Of a DNA stretch of 64,000 nucleotides, positions 47,719-55,565 are shown in pieces. The stretch lies in NCBI RefSeq assembly GCF_030316765.1, contig NZ_JASZYT010000003.1, forward strand, positions 614,194-678,193. The letters run 5' to 3'. The stretch's first letter is position 1. The number at the start of each line of letters is the position of its first letter. A program made the translations under genes and the position numbers. The DNA is from Variovorax saccharolyticus (lineage in GTDB: Bacteria; Pseudomonadota; Gammaproteobacteria; Burkholderiales; Burkholderiaceae_C). The notes under the pieces were generated by a model. The model saw only the letters and a program-made list of their open reading frames with translations. It did no database searches and had not been told where the DNA came from.

Positions 47719-49874
47719 CACGCCGGTGCCCGCTCGCCATCGCGCTGGCGGCCGCCCTGCTGGCGGCGCCGGCCTGGGCACTCTCCGGCATCGCGAGCTT
47801 CGACGAGGTCCGGCGCGACTTCCGTCCTTCCGACACCGTGGTCCTGGACCGCGACGGCGTGCTGCTGCAGCGGATGCGCACCGACGCCAGCGTGCGGCGC
47901 GGCGACTGGATCGCGCTGGCCGACATCTCGCCGGCGCTGCGCAGCGCGATGCTGTTGAGCGAGGACAAGCGCTTCTACGCGCACAGCGGCGTCGACTGGC
48001 GCGCGGTCTCGGCAGCGGCCTGGGGCAATCTGTGGAACACCCGCACGCGCGGCGCCTCGACGATCACGATGCAGCTCGCCGGCCTGCTCGACGACGACCT
48101 GCGCCGCAACGGCGGCGGCCGCAGCCTGACGCAGAAGCTCGGCCAGACCGTCGCCGCGCAGCAACTGGAGCGCCACTGGCGCAAGGACCAGATCCTCGAG
48201 GCCTACCTCAACACGGTGCCGTTCCGCGGCGAGATCGTCGGCATCGACGCGTTGTCGCGCACGCTCTTCGGCAAGGCGCCGCACGGGCTCGATGCGCGCG
48301 AGGCGGCGGTTGCCGCGGCGCTGGTGCGGGCGCCCAATGCCAAGCCGGCGCTGGTGGGCCAGCGGGCCTGCGAGCTGATGCGGGCGATGGAGCCCGACGA
48401 CAAGCCCGACTGCTCGGCACTCGACATGTTCGCCAGTGCGGCGCTGCAGCGGCGCGCCTACGATCCGAGCGAAGGCATCGCGCCGCACCTGGCACGCCGC
48501 GCCCTGAAGGACGCCGGCGCCACGCCGGCGCCGATCCGCACGACGCTGCGCGCACCGCTCCAGCGCTTCGCGGTCGATGCACTGCAGCGCCAGCTGCGCG
48601 AACTGCGCGGACGCAACGTCGAGGACGGCGCACTGGTGGTGCTCGACAACGCCAGCGGCGAAGTCCTCGCCTGGGTCGGCTCCTCGGGCGCGCTGAGCCG
48701 GGCGGCCGAGGTCGACGGCGTGCTCGCGCAGCGGCAGCCAGGCTCGACCCTCAAGCCCTTCCTGTATGCGCAGGCGATCGCCGAGCGCAGGCTCACGGCG
48801 GCCTCGCTGCTCGATGATTCATCGGCGCAGATCAGCACCGCGGGCGGCCTCTACATCCCGCAGAACTACGACCGCCAGTTCAAGGGCACCGTCTCGGTGC
48901 GCACCGCGCTCGCGGCCTCGCTCAACGTGCCGGCGGTGCGCACGCTGGTCATGGTGTCGCCCGAAGCCTTCGCGCGCCAGCTGCGCGCGGCGGGCCTGCC
49001 GCTGGCGCAGAACGGCGACTACTACGGCTACAGCCTGGCGCTCGGCAGTGCCGAGGTCTCGCTGCTGGCGCTGACCAATGCCTACCGCACGCTGGCCAAC
49101 GGCGGTCGCTTCGGCGAGGTCCGCCACCTGCCGCGCGCCAGCGCCGCGCCGAATGGCGATGTCGATGCCATCGACGCCCGCGCCGCCTTCATCGTCGGCG
49201 ACATGCTGGCCGACCCGAACGCCCGCGCCCGCACCTTCGGCCTCGACAGCGTGCTCGCAACCCGCTTCTGGAGCGCGGTGAAGACCGGCACCAGCAAGGA
49301 CATGCGCGACAACTGGGCGATCGGCTGGTCGCAGCGCTACACGGTCGGCGTCTGGGTCGGCAACGCCAGCGGCGCACCGATGTGGGACGTGAGCGGCACC
49401 AGCGGCGCGGCGCCGGTCTGGGCGCAGACCATGGGCTTCCTGCATCGCAGCGAGCCGAGCCGGGCGCCGGCGCCGCCGGCCGGCGTGGTCCAGGCGCGCG
49501 TGCGCTTCGGCGACGATCTCGAAGCGGCCCGCGGCGAGTGGTTCGTCGCCGGCACCGAGCAGCCGCTGTTCGCGATCGCGCCCGAAGCATCGGCCGCCGA
49601 GGCAGCGCCCCGGATCAAGTCGCCCGCGGACGGAACGATCATCGCGCTCGACCCCGACATCCCGCCCAGCCGTCAGCGCCTGCGCCTGGAGGCCGAGGGC
49701 CGCGGCGTCCAGTGGCGCATCGACGGCAGGCCCTTCGCGCGCGGCGCCAGCGCGCAATGGCTGCCCTGGCCCGGGCGTCATGTGGTGCAGTTGCTCGATG
49801 CCCGCGGCCAGGTGGTCGACGAGCTGCGGCTCGAGGTGCGCGGCGCCGGCGTGCTGGCCAGCGCGAAGCGCTGA
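47715..49874 (+). CDS. pbpC: Penicillin-binding protein 1C
   Basis: A 719-residue bifunctional peptidoglycan synthase. The N-terminal hydrophobic segment (LAIALAAALLAAPAWA) could act as membrane anchor or signal. The GT51 domain has LLSEDKRFYAHSGVDW with catalytic Glu83 and STITMQLAGLLDDDLR. The transpeptidase domain has PGSTLKPFLYA with catalytic Ser344 and Lys347, then KTGT at 523-526. The C-terminal BiPBP_C domain (residues 635-710) is diagnostic of PBP1C. It is coupled by ATGA to the GntR gene, an unusual partner. In E. coli pbpC follows the alpha-2-macroglobulin gene yfhM, which here lies 9 kb upstream. Confidence 0.93.
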   Translation: MTRRCPLAIALAAALLAAPAWALSGIASFDEVRRDFRPSDTVVLDRDGVLLQRMRTDASVRRGDWIALADISPALRSAMLLSEDKRFYAHSGVDWRAVSAAAWGNLWNTRTRGASTITMQLAGLLDDDLRRNGGGRSLTQKLGQTVAAQQLERHWRKDQILEAYLNTVPFRGEIVGIDALSRTLFGKAPHGLDAREAAVAAALVRAPNAKPALVGQRACELMRAMEPDDKPDCSALDMFASAALQRRAYDPSEGIAPHLARRALKDAGATPAPIRTTLRAPLQRFAVDALQRQLRELRGRNVEDGALVVLDNASGEVLAWVGSSGALSRAAEVDGVLAQRQPGSTLKPFLYAQAIAERRLTAASLLDDSSAQISTAGGLYIPQNYDRQFKGTVSVRTALAASLNVPAVRTLVMVSPEAFARQLRAAGLPLAQNGDYYGYSLALGSAEVSLLALTNAYRTLANGGRFGEVRHLPRASAAPNGDVDAIDARAAFIVGDMLADPNARARTFGLDSVLATRFWSAVKTGTSKDMRDNWAIGWSQRYTVGVWVGNASGAPMWDVSGTSGAAPVWAQTMGFLHRSEPSRAPAPPAGVVQARVRFGDDLEAARGEWFVAGTEQPLFAIAPEASAAEAAPRIKSPADGTIIALDPDIPPSRQRLRLEAEGRGVQWRIDGRPFARGASAQWLPWPGRHVVQLLDARGQVVDELRLEVRGAGVLASAKR

Positions 49875-50178
49875 GGCAGGCGAAGGCGTCCGACGCCTGT
49901 CAGCCGCGACCGACGGCACGCAGCCGACAAACGGCGTACAGCCGGCCCGCGCCACGGACCACGACGGCTCAAGCCGCGCACCGCTGCCGCGGCGGGTTCG
50001 CAGCAGCTATACCTTCAAGCATGGGAGTTCGCTCCACACGCCACGGAGGCCGAGATGCTGATCAAGATGACAACCGTTCCGCAAGCGCAGGATCCTCAGA
50101 TCGTGGTCGCGTGGATCCGGGCCTGCATCTGGGCCGGCATCGAAGGCTGGCCTTTCTGCCGCCTGAAGTAGCAAGCGG
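49875..50178. other. Intergenic region with no confident gene
   Basis: This 304-base convergent gap between pbpC and the ketopantoate-reductase-like gene holds a short inverted repeat AGGCGTC-C-GACGCCT (49884-49898) and one small possible reading frame (listed separately). No T-run terminator is visible for either flanking transcript. Confidence 0.4.
50055..50171 (+). CDS. Possible 38-residue small protein
   Basis: An ATG preceded by GGAGG (spacing about 6) opens a 38-codon frame reading MLIKMTTVPQAQDPQIVVAW and ending WPFCRLK. It is rich in Trp and hydrophobic residues in its second half (four Trp or Cys within 15 residues) but has no recognised motif. It ends 7 bases before the stop of the convergent reductase gene. 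The good ribosome-binding site is the only positive sign, and it may be chance. Confidence 0.22.
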   Translation: MLIKMTTVPQAQDPQIVVAWIRACIWAGIEGWPFCRLK

Positions 50179-51114
50179 TCAGCCGCGGCTCGCTTCGCGG
50201 GCTCGCCGGGCCTCGTAGGCCTGCAGGTGAGCGAAGACGATGCGCAGCGGCGACACCCGCTTGCCGCCGTCCGCGCCGCGCCGCAACAGATCGCCGACGA
50301 TATGGTCGCCTTCGATGGCCGCCCCGCGTTCGATGTCCTTGAACATCGAGGCGGTCATCAGCGATCCTCTGACCGCCAGCATCGCATGCGCCCGCGCCAG
50401 CGATTCGGCACGCGGCGCAAAGCCGTTGTGGGCCAGGATGGCGGCGCACTCGTCGACCACCGCATCGGCGACGTCGGTGCCGCCGCTCTCGACGATGTCG
50501 CCGACCGTGGCGCGCATCAGGCAGGTCATGCTGGCCGCGGAGGCGATGAACATCCACTTCTCCCACATGTCCTGCAGGATGTTCCCGGACGCCCGGGCAT
50601 CGAAGTTCGCGCCGGCAAGAGCACTCTCGAGGGCCTGCACCCGCGCCGAGCGTTCGCCGCTGAACTCGCCATAAGTCAGGCCGTGCATGTCGTTGTGGTG
50701 CAGCACCCTGCCCTCTTCGTCGAGCGAGGCCGAGATCATGCACAGGCCGCCCAGCACCCGCTCGGCGCCGAAGCGATCGCCCAGCGCGTCCAGATGACGC
50801 ATGCCGTTCAGCAAGGGAAGAATGGCCGTCCCGGGTCCGACCGCGGGCGCGAACGATTCCATCGTCTCCGCCAGGTCGTAGGCCTTGCAGCCGACCACGA
50901 CGACGTCGAAGGGGCCTTCGATGCCATCGGCCTGAACCGAAGGCGGCGCCGGCAGCGCCAGGTCGCCCTTAGGGCTCTTGATCACCAGGCCGGTCCGCGC
51001 GAGTTGCGCCGCCCGGCGCGGCCGCAGCAGGAAGCTGACGTCCTGTCCGGCCTCGAGCAGCCGGCCGCCGAAATACCCGCCGAGCGCACCCGCGCCCACT
51101 ACCAGGATCCGCAT
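50179..51114 (-). CDS. panE: Ketopantoate reductase-like protein (PanE/ApbA family)
   Basis: A 311-residue NADPH-dependent reductase. It starts MRILVVGAGALGGYFGGRLL, the Rossmann motif of PanE, followed by VVVGCKAYDL with the catalytic-site Lys. Near residue 180 is WEKWMFIASAASMTCLMRA, typical of the C-terminal helical domain. True PanE makes pantoate from ketopantoate, but many genomes carry several paralogues of unknown substrate. A GAGGAAAG ribosome-binding site precedes the ATG. It lies 71 bases downstream of cynS in the same direction, so it may be part of the cyanate transcript without an obvious metabolic link. Confidence 0.85.
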   Translation of the reverse strand: MRILVVGAGALGGYFGGRLLEAGQDVSFLLRPRRAAQLARTGLVIKSPKGDLALPAPPSVQADGIEGPFDVVVVGCKAYDLAETMESFAPAVGPGTAILPLLNGMRHLDALGDRFGAERVLGGLCMISASLDEEGRVLHHNDMHGLTYGEFSGERSARVQALESALAGANFDARASGNILQDMWEKWMFIASAASMTCLMRATVGDIVESGGTDVADAVVDECAAILAHNGFAPRAESLARAHAMLAVRGSLMTASMFKDIERGAAIEGDHIVGDLLRRGADGGKRVSPLRIVFAHLQAYEARRAREASRG

Positions 51115-51185
51115 GAATCTTTCCTCGTCGAATGATGGGACGAGGGATTCTGCGCCGATGCCCGTAAAGCTGCTGGCAGCGCGCT

Positions 51186-51629
51186 TCAGTAGGTCTTGTA
51201 CGGCAGGAACTTGCCCGACAGCACCACGTTCACGCGGTCGCCCTTGGGGTCGGCCTGGCGCTGGATGTCCATGCTGAAGTCGATCGCGCTCATGATGCCG
51301 TCGCCGAATTCCTCGTGGATCAGCTCCTTGATCGTGGTGCCGTAGACGCTCACGATCTCGTACCAGCGGTAGATCAGCGGATCGGTCGGCACCGGGGTCG
51401 GCAGCGAGCCCTTGTACGGCACCACCTGCAGCCACTTCTGTTCTTCGGCCGTGAGTCCGAAGATCTTGCCGATCACCTTGGCCTGGGTGGCGTCGAGCGT
51501 CATCTGGCCGAGGCAGGCGGCGGTGGTCCACTCCTTCGACAAGCCGAGCTTCTTCGCCACGTCGGCCCACTGGATGCCCTTGGCCACTTTCACGGTGATG
51601 ATCTTCTCGGTGACGTCGTTGCGGTTCAT
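51186..51629 (-). CDS. cynS: Cyanase (cyanate hydratase)
   Basis: A 147-residue enzyme that converts cyanate and bicarbonate to ammonia and CO2 (via carbamate), giving cyanate detoxification and nitrogen supply. It forms decamers in known cases. The catalytic triad is visible with the exact E. coli spacing: Arg88, Glu91 and Ser114, in YRWYEIVSVYG and GIMSAIDFSMD. The N-terminal helical domain (ITVKVAKGIQWADVAKKLGL) matches the family. GGAG lies upstream of the ATG. It follows the three transporter genes after 42 bases, giving a cynABD-cynS order. Confidence 0.96.
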   Translation of the reverse strand: MNRNDVTEKIITVKVAKGIQWADVAKKLGLSKEWTTAACLGQMTLDATQAKVIGKIFGLTAEEQKWLQVVPYKGSLPTPVPTDPLIYRWYEIVSVYGTTIKELIHEEFGDGIMSAIDFSMDIQRQADPKGDRVNVVLSGKFLPYKTY

Positions 51630-51671
51630 ATCGAATGCTCCTGTTGGTTGTGCTGTATGAAAAAAAGGAAG

Positions 51672-52499
51672 TCAGGCCGCCTTGGCGCGCGTGACGAGGA
51701 AGTCGACGATGTGGTTGCGCAGCGCGTAGTAGCCGTCGAGATGGTGCAGCCCGGCACGCGTGCGCTCGCGCGGCAGCGGGTTGACCACGGTCTCGGCGAT
51801 GTTGCCGGGCCGGTAGCCCGCCGCGGTCTCGCTGCCGTTGCTCATCAGCAGGATGCGGTCGGCCAGCAGGATCGCCTCGTCGACATCGTGCGTGATCATG
51901 AAGACCGTCTGCTGCGTCTGGCGCACGATGGCCATCAGCTCGTCCTGGATGGTGCCGCGCGTGAGCGCATCCAGCGCGCCGAAGGGCTCGTCGAGCAGCA
52001 GCATCTTCGGCTGGATCGAGAAGGCCCGCGCGATGCCCACGCGCTGCTTCATGCCGCCCGAGAGCTGCGAGGGCTTCTTGTCGATCGCGCCGTCGAGGCC
52101 GACCAGCGAGACGAACCTGCGCACCTGCTCGTCGACCTTGGCTGCCGGCCATTCCGGCCAGCGCGACTGCACCGCGAAGGCGATGTTGCGCCGCACCGTG
52201 AGCCAGGGCATCAGCGCGTGGCTCTGGAACACCACGCCGCGTTCCAGGCTGGGCCCCGCGAGCTCGCGGCCGTCCATGAACACATGGCCGCCGGTCGCCG
52301 CATCCAGCCCGGCCAGCACGTTGAGGATGGTCGTCTTGCCGCAGCCCGAGTGGCCGATGATGCAGACGAACTCGCCGCGGTCGAGCGTGAAGCCGACATC
52401 CGCGAACACCGGCTTGCCCGGCACGAAGGATTTCGAGAGCCCCTCGATGCGCAGGAAGGCGCTGCCGGCGGCAGGCACGGCGGCGATGCTTGCTTTCAT
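51672..52499 (-). CDS. cynD: ABC transporter ATPase, nitrate/cyanate type
   Basis: A 275-residue ATPase of the NrtD/SsuB/TauB class. It has Walker A GHSGCGKTT, signature LSGGMKQRVGIARAF, Walker B LLLDEPFGALD and the switch THDVDEA. The C-terminal tail (YYALRNHIVDFLVTR) is typical of nitrate/cyanate ATPases. The start MKASIAA lies 13 bases past the permease stop. It energises uptake with the upstream permease and binding protein. Substrate is inferred to be cyanate from the adjacent cyanase. Nitrate or a sulfonate cannot be excluded from this gene alone. Confidence 0.9.
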   Translation of the reverse strand: MKASIAAVPAAGSAFLRIEGLSKSFVPGKPVFADVGFTLDRGEFVCIIGHSGCGKTTILNVLAGLDAATGGHVFMDGRELAGPSLERGVVFQSHALMPWLTVRRNIAFAVQSRWPEWPAAKVDEQVRRFVSLVGLDGAIDKKPSQLSGGMKQRVGIARAFSIQPKMLLLDEPFGALDALTRGTIQDELMAIVRQTQQTVFMITHDVDEAILLADRILLMSNGSETAAGYRPGNIAETVVNPLPRERTRAGLHHLDGYYALRNHIVDFLVTRAKAA

Positions 52500-52512
52500 T
52501 GCGATCCCCTGG

Positions 52513-53373
52513 TCACTCCACATAGGTCACCTTCCTCTGCAGGCCGGCGAAGGCCATGTCGAGCAGCATGCCGACGACTCCGATCACGAGGATCGCGAAG
52601 ATGACGTTGGTGAGCGACAGATTGTTCCATTCGTTCCAGACGAAGTAGCCGATGCCGGTGCCGCCGACCAGCATCTCGGCGGCGACGATCACCAGCCAGG
52701 CGATGCCCATGCTGATGCGCATGCCGGTCAGGATCGTCGGCGCCGCCGCCGGCAGGATCACGCGGAAGGCGCGCCGCAGCGGCTTCACCTCGAGCGTGCT
52801 GGCCACGGCGAGCCATTCGCGCTTGACCGAGGCCACGCCGAAGGCGGTGTTGAGCAGCATCGGCCACACCGAGCAGATGAAGATCACGAAGATGCCGCTG
52901 GTGGACGAATCCTTGATCGTGTAGAGCGCGAGCGGCATCCAGGCCAGCGGCGAGATCGGCTTCAGCACCTGGATGAAGGGGTCGAAGGCCTTCTGCAGCA
53001 GCGGCGACATGCCGATCACGAAACCCAGCGGCACCGCCACCAGGCAGGCCAGCAGGAAGCCGAGCGCCACGCGGCCCAGCGACCAGGCGAGCTGGATCGC
53101 GATGCCCTTGTCGTTCGGGCCGTTGTCGTAGAACGGGTTCGACAGGTGCTTCCATGCGGTCGCACCGATCTCGGCCGGCGTCGGAAAGCCGGCCGCCTTC
53201 ACCTGGCCCGGGTCCTTGCCGAGCATCTTCTGGTACTCGATCTGCTCGGCCGTCATGCCGGCCTGCGAGGCCGCCGCGCCCGGCGACTGGGTCGCCACCT
53301 GCCAGACCGCGAGGAAGGCAAGGAACAGCGCCAGCGACAGCAGCGCGGACCTGAGCCGCAGCGACTTCTTCAT
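52513..53373 (-). CDS. cynB: ABC transporter permease, nitrate/cyanate type
   Basis: A 286-residue inner-membrane permease of the NrtB/CynB class. An N-terminal membrane segment (ALLSLALFLAFLAVWQVA) is followed by a periplasmic segment, then the core of about five helices. The core holds PLLQKAFDPFIQVLKPISPL and a coupling-loop region ILPAAAPTILTGMRISMGIAW. It lies 5 bases after the binding-protein gene stop, so the two are surely cotranscribed. The periplasmic segment (GMTAEQIEYQKMLGKDPGQV) is also seen in NrtB-like proteins. Confidence 0.9.
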   Translation of the reverse strand: MKKSLRLRSALLSLALFLAFLAVWQVATQSPGAAASQAGMTAEQIEYQKMLGKDPGQVKAAGFPTPAEIGATAWKHLSNPFYDNGPNDKGIAIQLAWSLGRVALGFLLACLVAVPLGFVIGMSPLLQKAFDPFIQVLKPISPLAWMPLALYTIKDSSTSGIFVIFICSVWPMLLNTAFGVASVKREWLAVASTLEVKPLRRAFRVILPAAAPTILTGMRISMGIAWLVIVAAEMLVGGTGIGYFVWNEWNNLSLTNVIFAILVIGVVGMLLDMAFAGLQRKVTYVE

Positions 53374-53378
53374 GCCGT

Positions 53379-54743
53379 TCAGCCGGCCAGCTTGCTGATC
53401 GCGAAGCTGCGCGCGTACTCGTCCGGCTTCGCCGGATCGAACACGCGCCCCATGATCGTGAACTTCGGGTAGGCGCCCTCGGGCGGCGTCTGGCCGAGCT
53501 CCTTCATGCGCTTCCTGGCATCGGTGATCAGGAACACCTTCTCGGCCAGCTGCTTGTAGTCGACCTCGCCCTTGACGTAGCCCCAGCGCTTCATCTGCGT
53601 CAGCATCCAGACCGCCATCGACTGCCACGGGATCGGGTCGAAGTCGATCCGGTCGGGCACCGTGCGGATGTTGCCCAGGCCGTCGGCGAAGCGGCCGGTC
53701 AGCACCTGGGTCAGCACGGTCTCGGGCTGGTTCAGGTACTGCGCCGGCGCGATCACCTTGGCGATCAGCTCGCGGTTCTTGGCTTCGCGCGCCATCGCCG
53801 AGGCGGTCAGCACGGCGCGCGTGAGCGCCGCGAAGGTGTTCGGGTTCTGCTGGATGAAGGCGCTCGAGGTGCCGAAGGCGCAGCACGGATGGCCATTCCA
53901 GATCTCCTTGGTCAGGATGTGGATGAAGCCGACTTCCTCGAACACCGCGCGCTGGTTAAACGGATCGGGCCCGAGGTAGCCGTCGATGTTGCCCGCCCGC
54001 AGGTTTGCCACCATCTCGGCCGGCGGCACGACGCGGATCTGGATGTCGGTGTCGGGGTTCAGGCCCGCTTCCGCCACGTAGTAGCGCAAGAGGAAGTTGT
54101 GCATGCTGTACTCGAAGGGCACCGCGAACTTGAAGCCCTTCCACAGCTTCGGATCGCGCTTGTCCTTGTGCTTGTTGGCCAGCGTGATCGCCTGGCCGTT
54201 GGTGTTCTGGATCGCGGCCACGTTCATCGGCGTCGCATTGGCGCCGGCGCCCATCGAGATCGCCAGCGGCATCGGCGACAGGAAGTGCGTAGCGTCGTAT
54301 TCCTTGTTGAGCATCTTGTCGCGGATCAGCGCCCAGCCCGCGGTCTTCACGACCTCCACGTTGAGCCCCTGCTTCTGATAGAAGCCCAGGGGATGCGCCA
54401 TGATCAGCGGCGTCGCGCAGGTGATCGGGATGAAGCCGATCTTCAGGTCCTTCTTCTCGAGCGGCCCCTTGTCCTGCGCCATCGCCTGCAGCGCGCCCAG
54501 CGGCAGCACCGACAGGATCGCCGCGCGCGCGGTGCTCGCACCCACCGCGCGCAGGAAGCCGCGGCGCACGCTGTCGACCGGGAACAGCGCCTTCACCAGG
54601 CTGGCCTCGAGCTTGGCGTTCGCGTCCTCGACCGCGCCGACATGCGCGCCGGGCGCATGGCTGCGGCCGCAGGCACAGCGCATCGCGAGCGGGCGGTCGG
54701 CGTCGAAGGGGTCGCTGGCCGGGGCTTCAGGCAGTCTGGACAT
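53379..54743 (-). CDS. cynA: Nitrate/cyanate-type substrate-binding protein with twin-arginine signal
   Basis: A 454-residue binding protein of the NrtA/CmpA/CynA family. The mature part (from about residue 90) begins EKKDLKIGFIPITCATPLIM and contains GGATHFLSPMP-like ligand residues at DATHFLSPMPLAI. The twin-arginine motif SVRRGFLRAVG (Arg60-Arg61) precedes the hydrophobic core, so export folded by Tat is likely. Ahead of it lies an unusual 59-residue n-region containing MRCACGRSHAPGAH, with two Cys and two His that could bind a metal or act before export. GAGGT sits six bases upstream of the ATG. It is the first gene of the cyanate transporter operon. Confidence 0.9.
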   Translation of the reverse strand: MSRLPEAPASDPFDADRPLAMRCACGRSHAPGAHVGAVEDANAKLEASLVKALFPVDSVRRGFLRAVGASTARAAILSVLPLGALQAMAQDKGPLEKKDLKIGFIPITCATPLIMAHPLGFYQKQGLNVEVVKTAGWALIRDKMLNKEYDATHFLSPMPLAISMGAGANATPMNVAAIQNTNGQAITLANKHKDKRDPKLWKGFKFAVPFEYSMHNFLLRYYVAEAGLNPDTDIQIRVVPPAEMVANLRAGNIDGYLGPDPFNQRAVFEEVGFIHILTKEIWNGHPCCAFGTSSAFIQQNPNTFAALTRAVLTASAMAREAKNRELIAKVIAPAQYLNQPETVLTQVLTGRFADGLGNIRTVPDRIDFDPIPWQSMAVWMLTQMKRWGYVKGEVDYKQLAEKVFLITDARKRMKELGQTPPEGAYPKFTIMGRVFDPAKPDEYARSFAISKLAG

Positions 54744-54843
54744 GGTGCACCTCGTTGAAAAGATGAGGGGCACGATGCAAGTGCCGGGCCGGTCGGCCCG
54801 CCTGCAGGCGTCGCCATGAAAGATCGCGGGGCCCCGGTCGATG

Positions 54844-54867
54844 CCATGTAGGGGCAGCACTACACGG
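54844..54867. promoter_or_regulatory. 24-bp inverted repeat upstream of cynA
   Basis: CCATGTAG-GGGCAGCA-CTACACGG is an inverted repeat with 8-bp arms and a single mismatch, about 100 bases upstream of the cynA ATG and just after the response regulator stop. The arm size and position suit a LuxR/NarL-type dimer, so the adjacent regulator is the natural candidate. It could also be a hairpin between the two transcripts, but it has no T-run. Confidence 0.45.
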
Positions 54868-54887
54868 CAGGCCCAGCCCGCTCCTCT

Positions 54888-55565
54888 TCAGCCCGCCGGC
54901 GCGCCCTTCGCGTGGCGCTCGGCGTACAGCGCGAGCTCGACGTCGTTCTTGGTCCCGGTCTTCTCGAGGATGCGGGCCCGGTAGGTGCTGACGGTATTGG
55001 GCGCCAGGCCGAGCCGCGCACCGATTTCGCTCACGGTCTGCCCGGCCGTGAGCAGCCTGAAGACCTGGTGCTCGCGGTGCGAGAGCGCATCGGCGCCCTG
55101 CCCGGCGGCGCTGCCGACCGCCGCGGCCAGCGCCTCCGCGGTCGCCGGCGACACGTACCTGCCGCCGGCCGCCACCTTGCGCACCGCGCCGACCATGTCG
55201 TCCGGGTCGGCGCTCTTGTGCAGATAGCCGGCGGCGCCGAGCTTGATGCAGCGCACCGCATACTGCTTCTCGGGGTAGGTGCTGAGCATCAGCACCGGGA
55301 GCGCGGGCCACTGCTTGCGCAAGGCCTGCAGCACGTCCAGCCCGTCGCGGCCCGGCAGCGCGATGTCGAGCAGCACCACGTCCAGTCCTTGCGGACCGCC
55401 GAGCGCCGCCACGCGATCGAGCACCTCCGCGCCGGTCTGCGCCTCGCCCGCCACCACCATCTCCGGAGGTCCGTTCGCGAGGTCGCCCAGCACCTGCTTG
55501 AGTCCTTCGCGCACGATGCGGTGGTCGTCGCCGATCAGCACGCGGATGTCCTTGTCCTCTCTCAT
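54888..55565 (-). CDS. NarL/LuxR-family response regulator
   Basis: A 225-residue response regulator. The receiver has Asp13, phospho-acceptor Asp67 (VVLLDIALPGRDG) and Lys117 (YLHKSAD). The C-terminal LuxR-type helix-turn-helix (about 160-220) contains LSHREHQVFRLL and VSEIGARLGLAPNTVSTYRA. The ATG overlaps the sensor kinase stop by ATGA. It ends 144 bases before cynA, with a 24-bp inverted repeat in the gap, so control of the cyanate operon is likely. That would differ from the LysR-type CynR of E. coli and from NtcA control in cyanobacteria. Confidence 0.92.
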   Translation of the reverse strand: MREDKDIRVLIGDDHRIVREGLKQVLGDLANGPPEMVVAGEAQTGAEVLDRVAALGGPQGLDVVLLDIALPGRDGLDVLQALRKQWPALPVLMLSTYPEKQYAVRCIKLGAAGYLHKSADPDDMVGAVRKVAAGGRYVSPATAEALAAAVGSAAGQGADALSHREHQVFRLLTAGQTVSEIGARLGLAPNTVSTYRARILEKTGTKNDVELALYAERHAKGAPAG

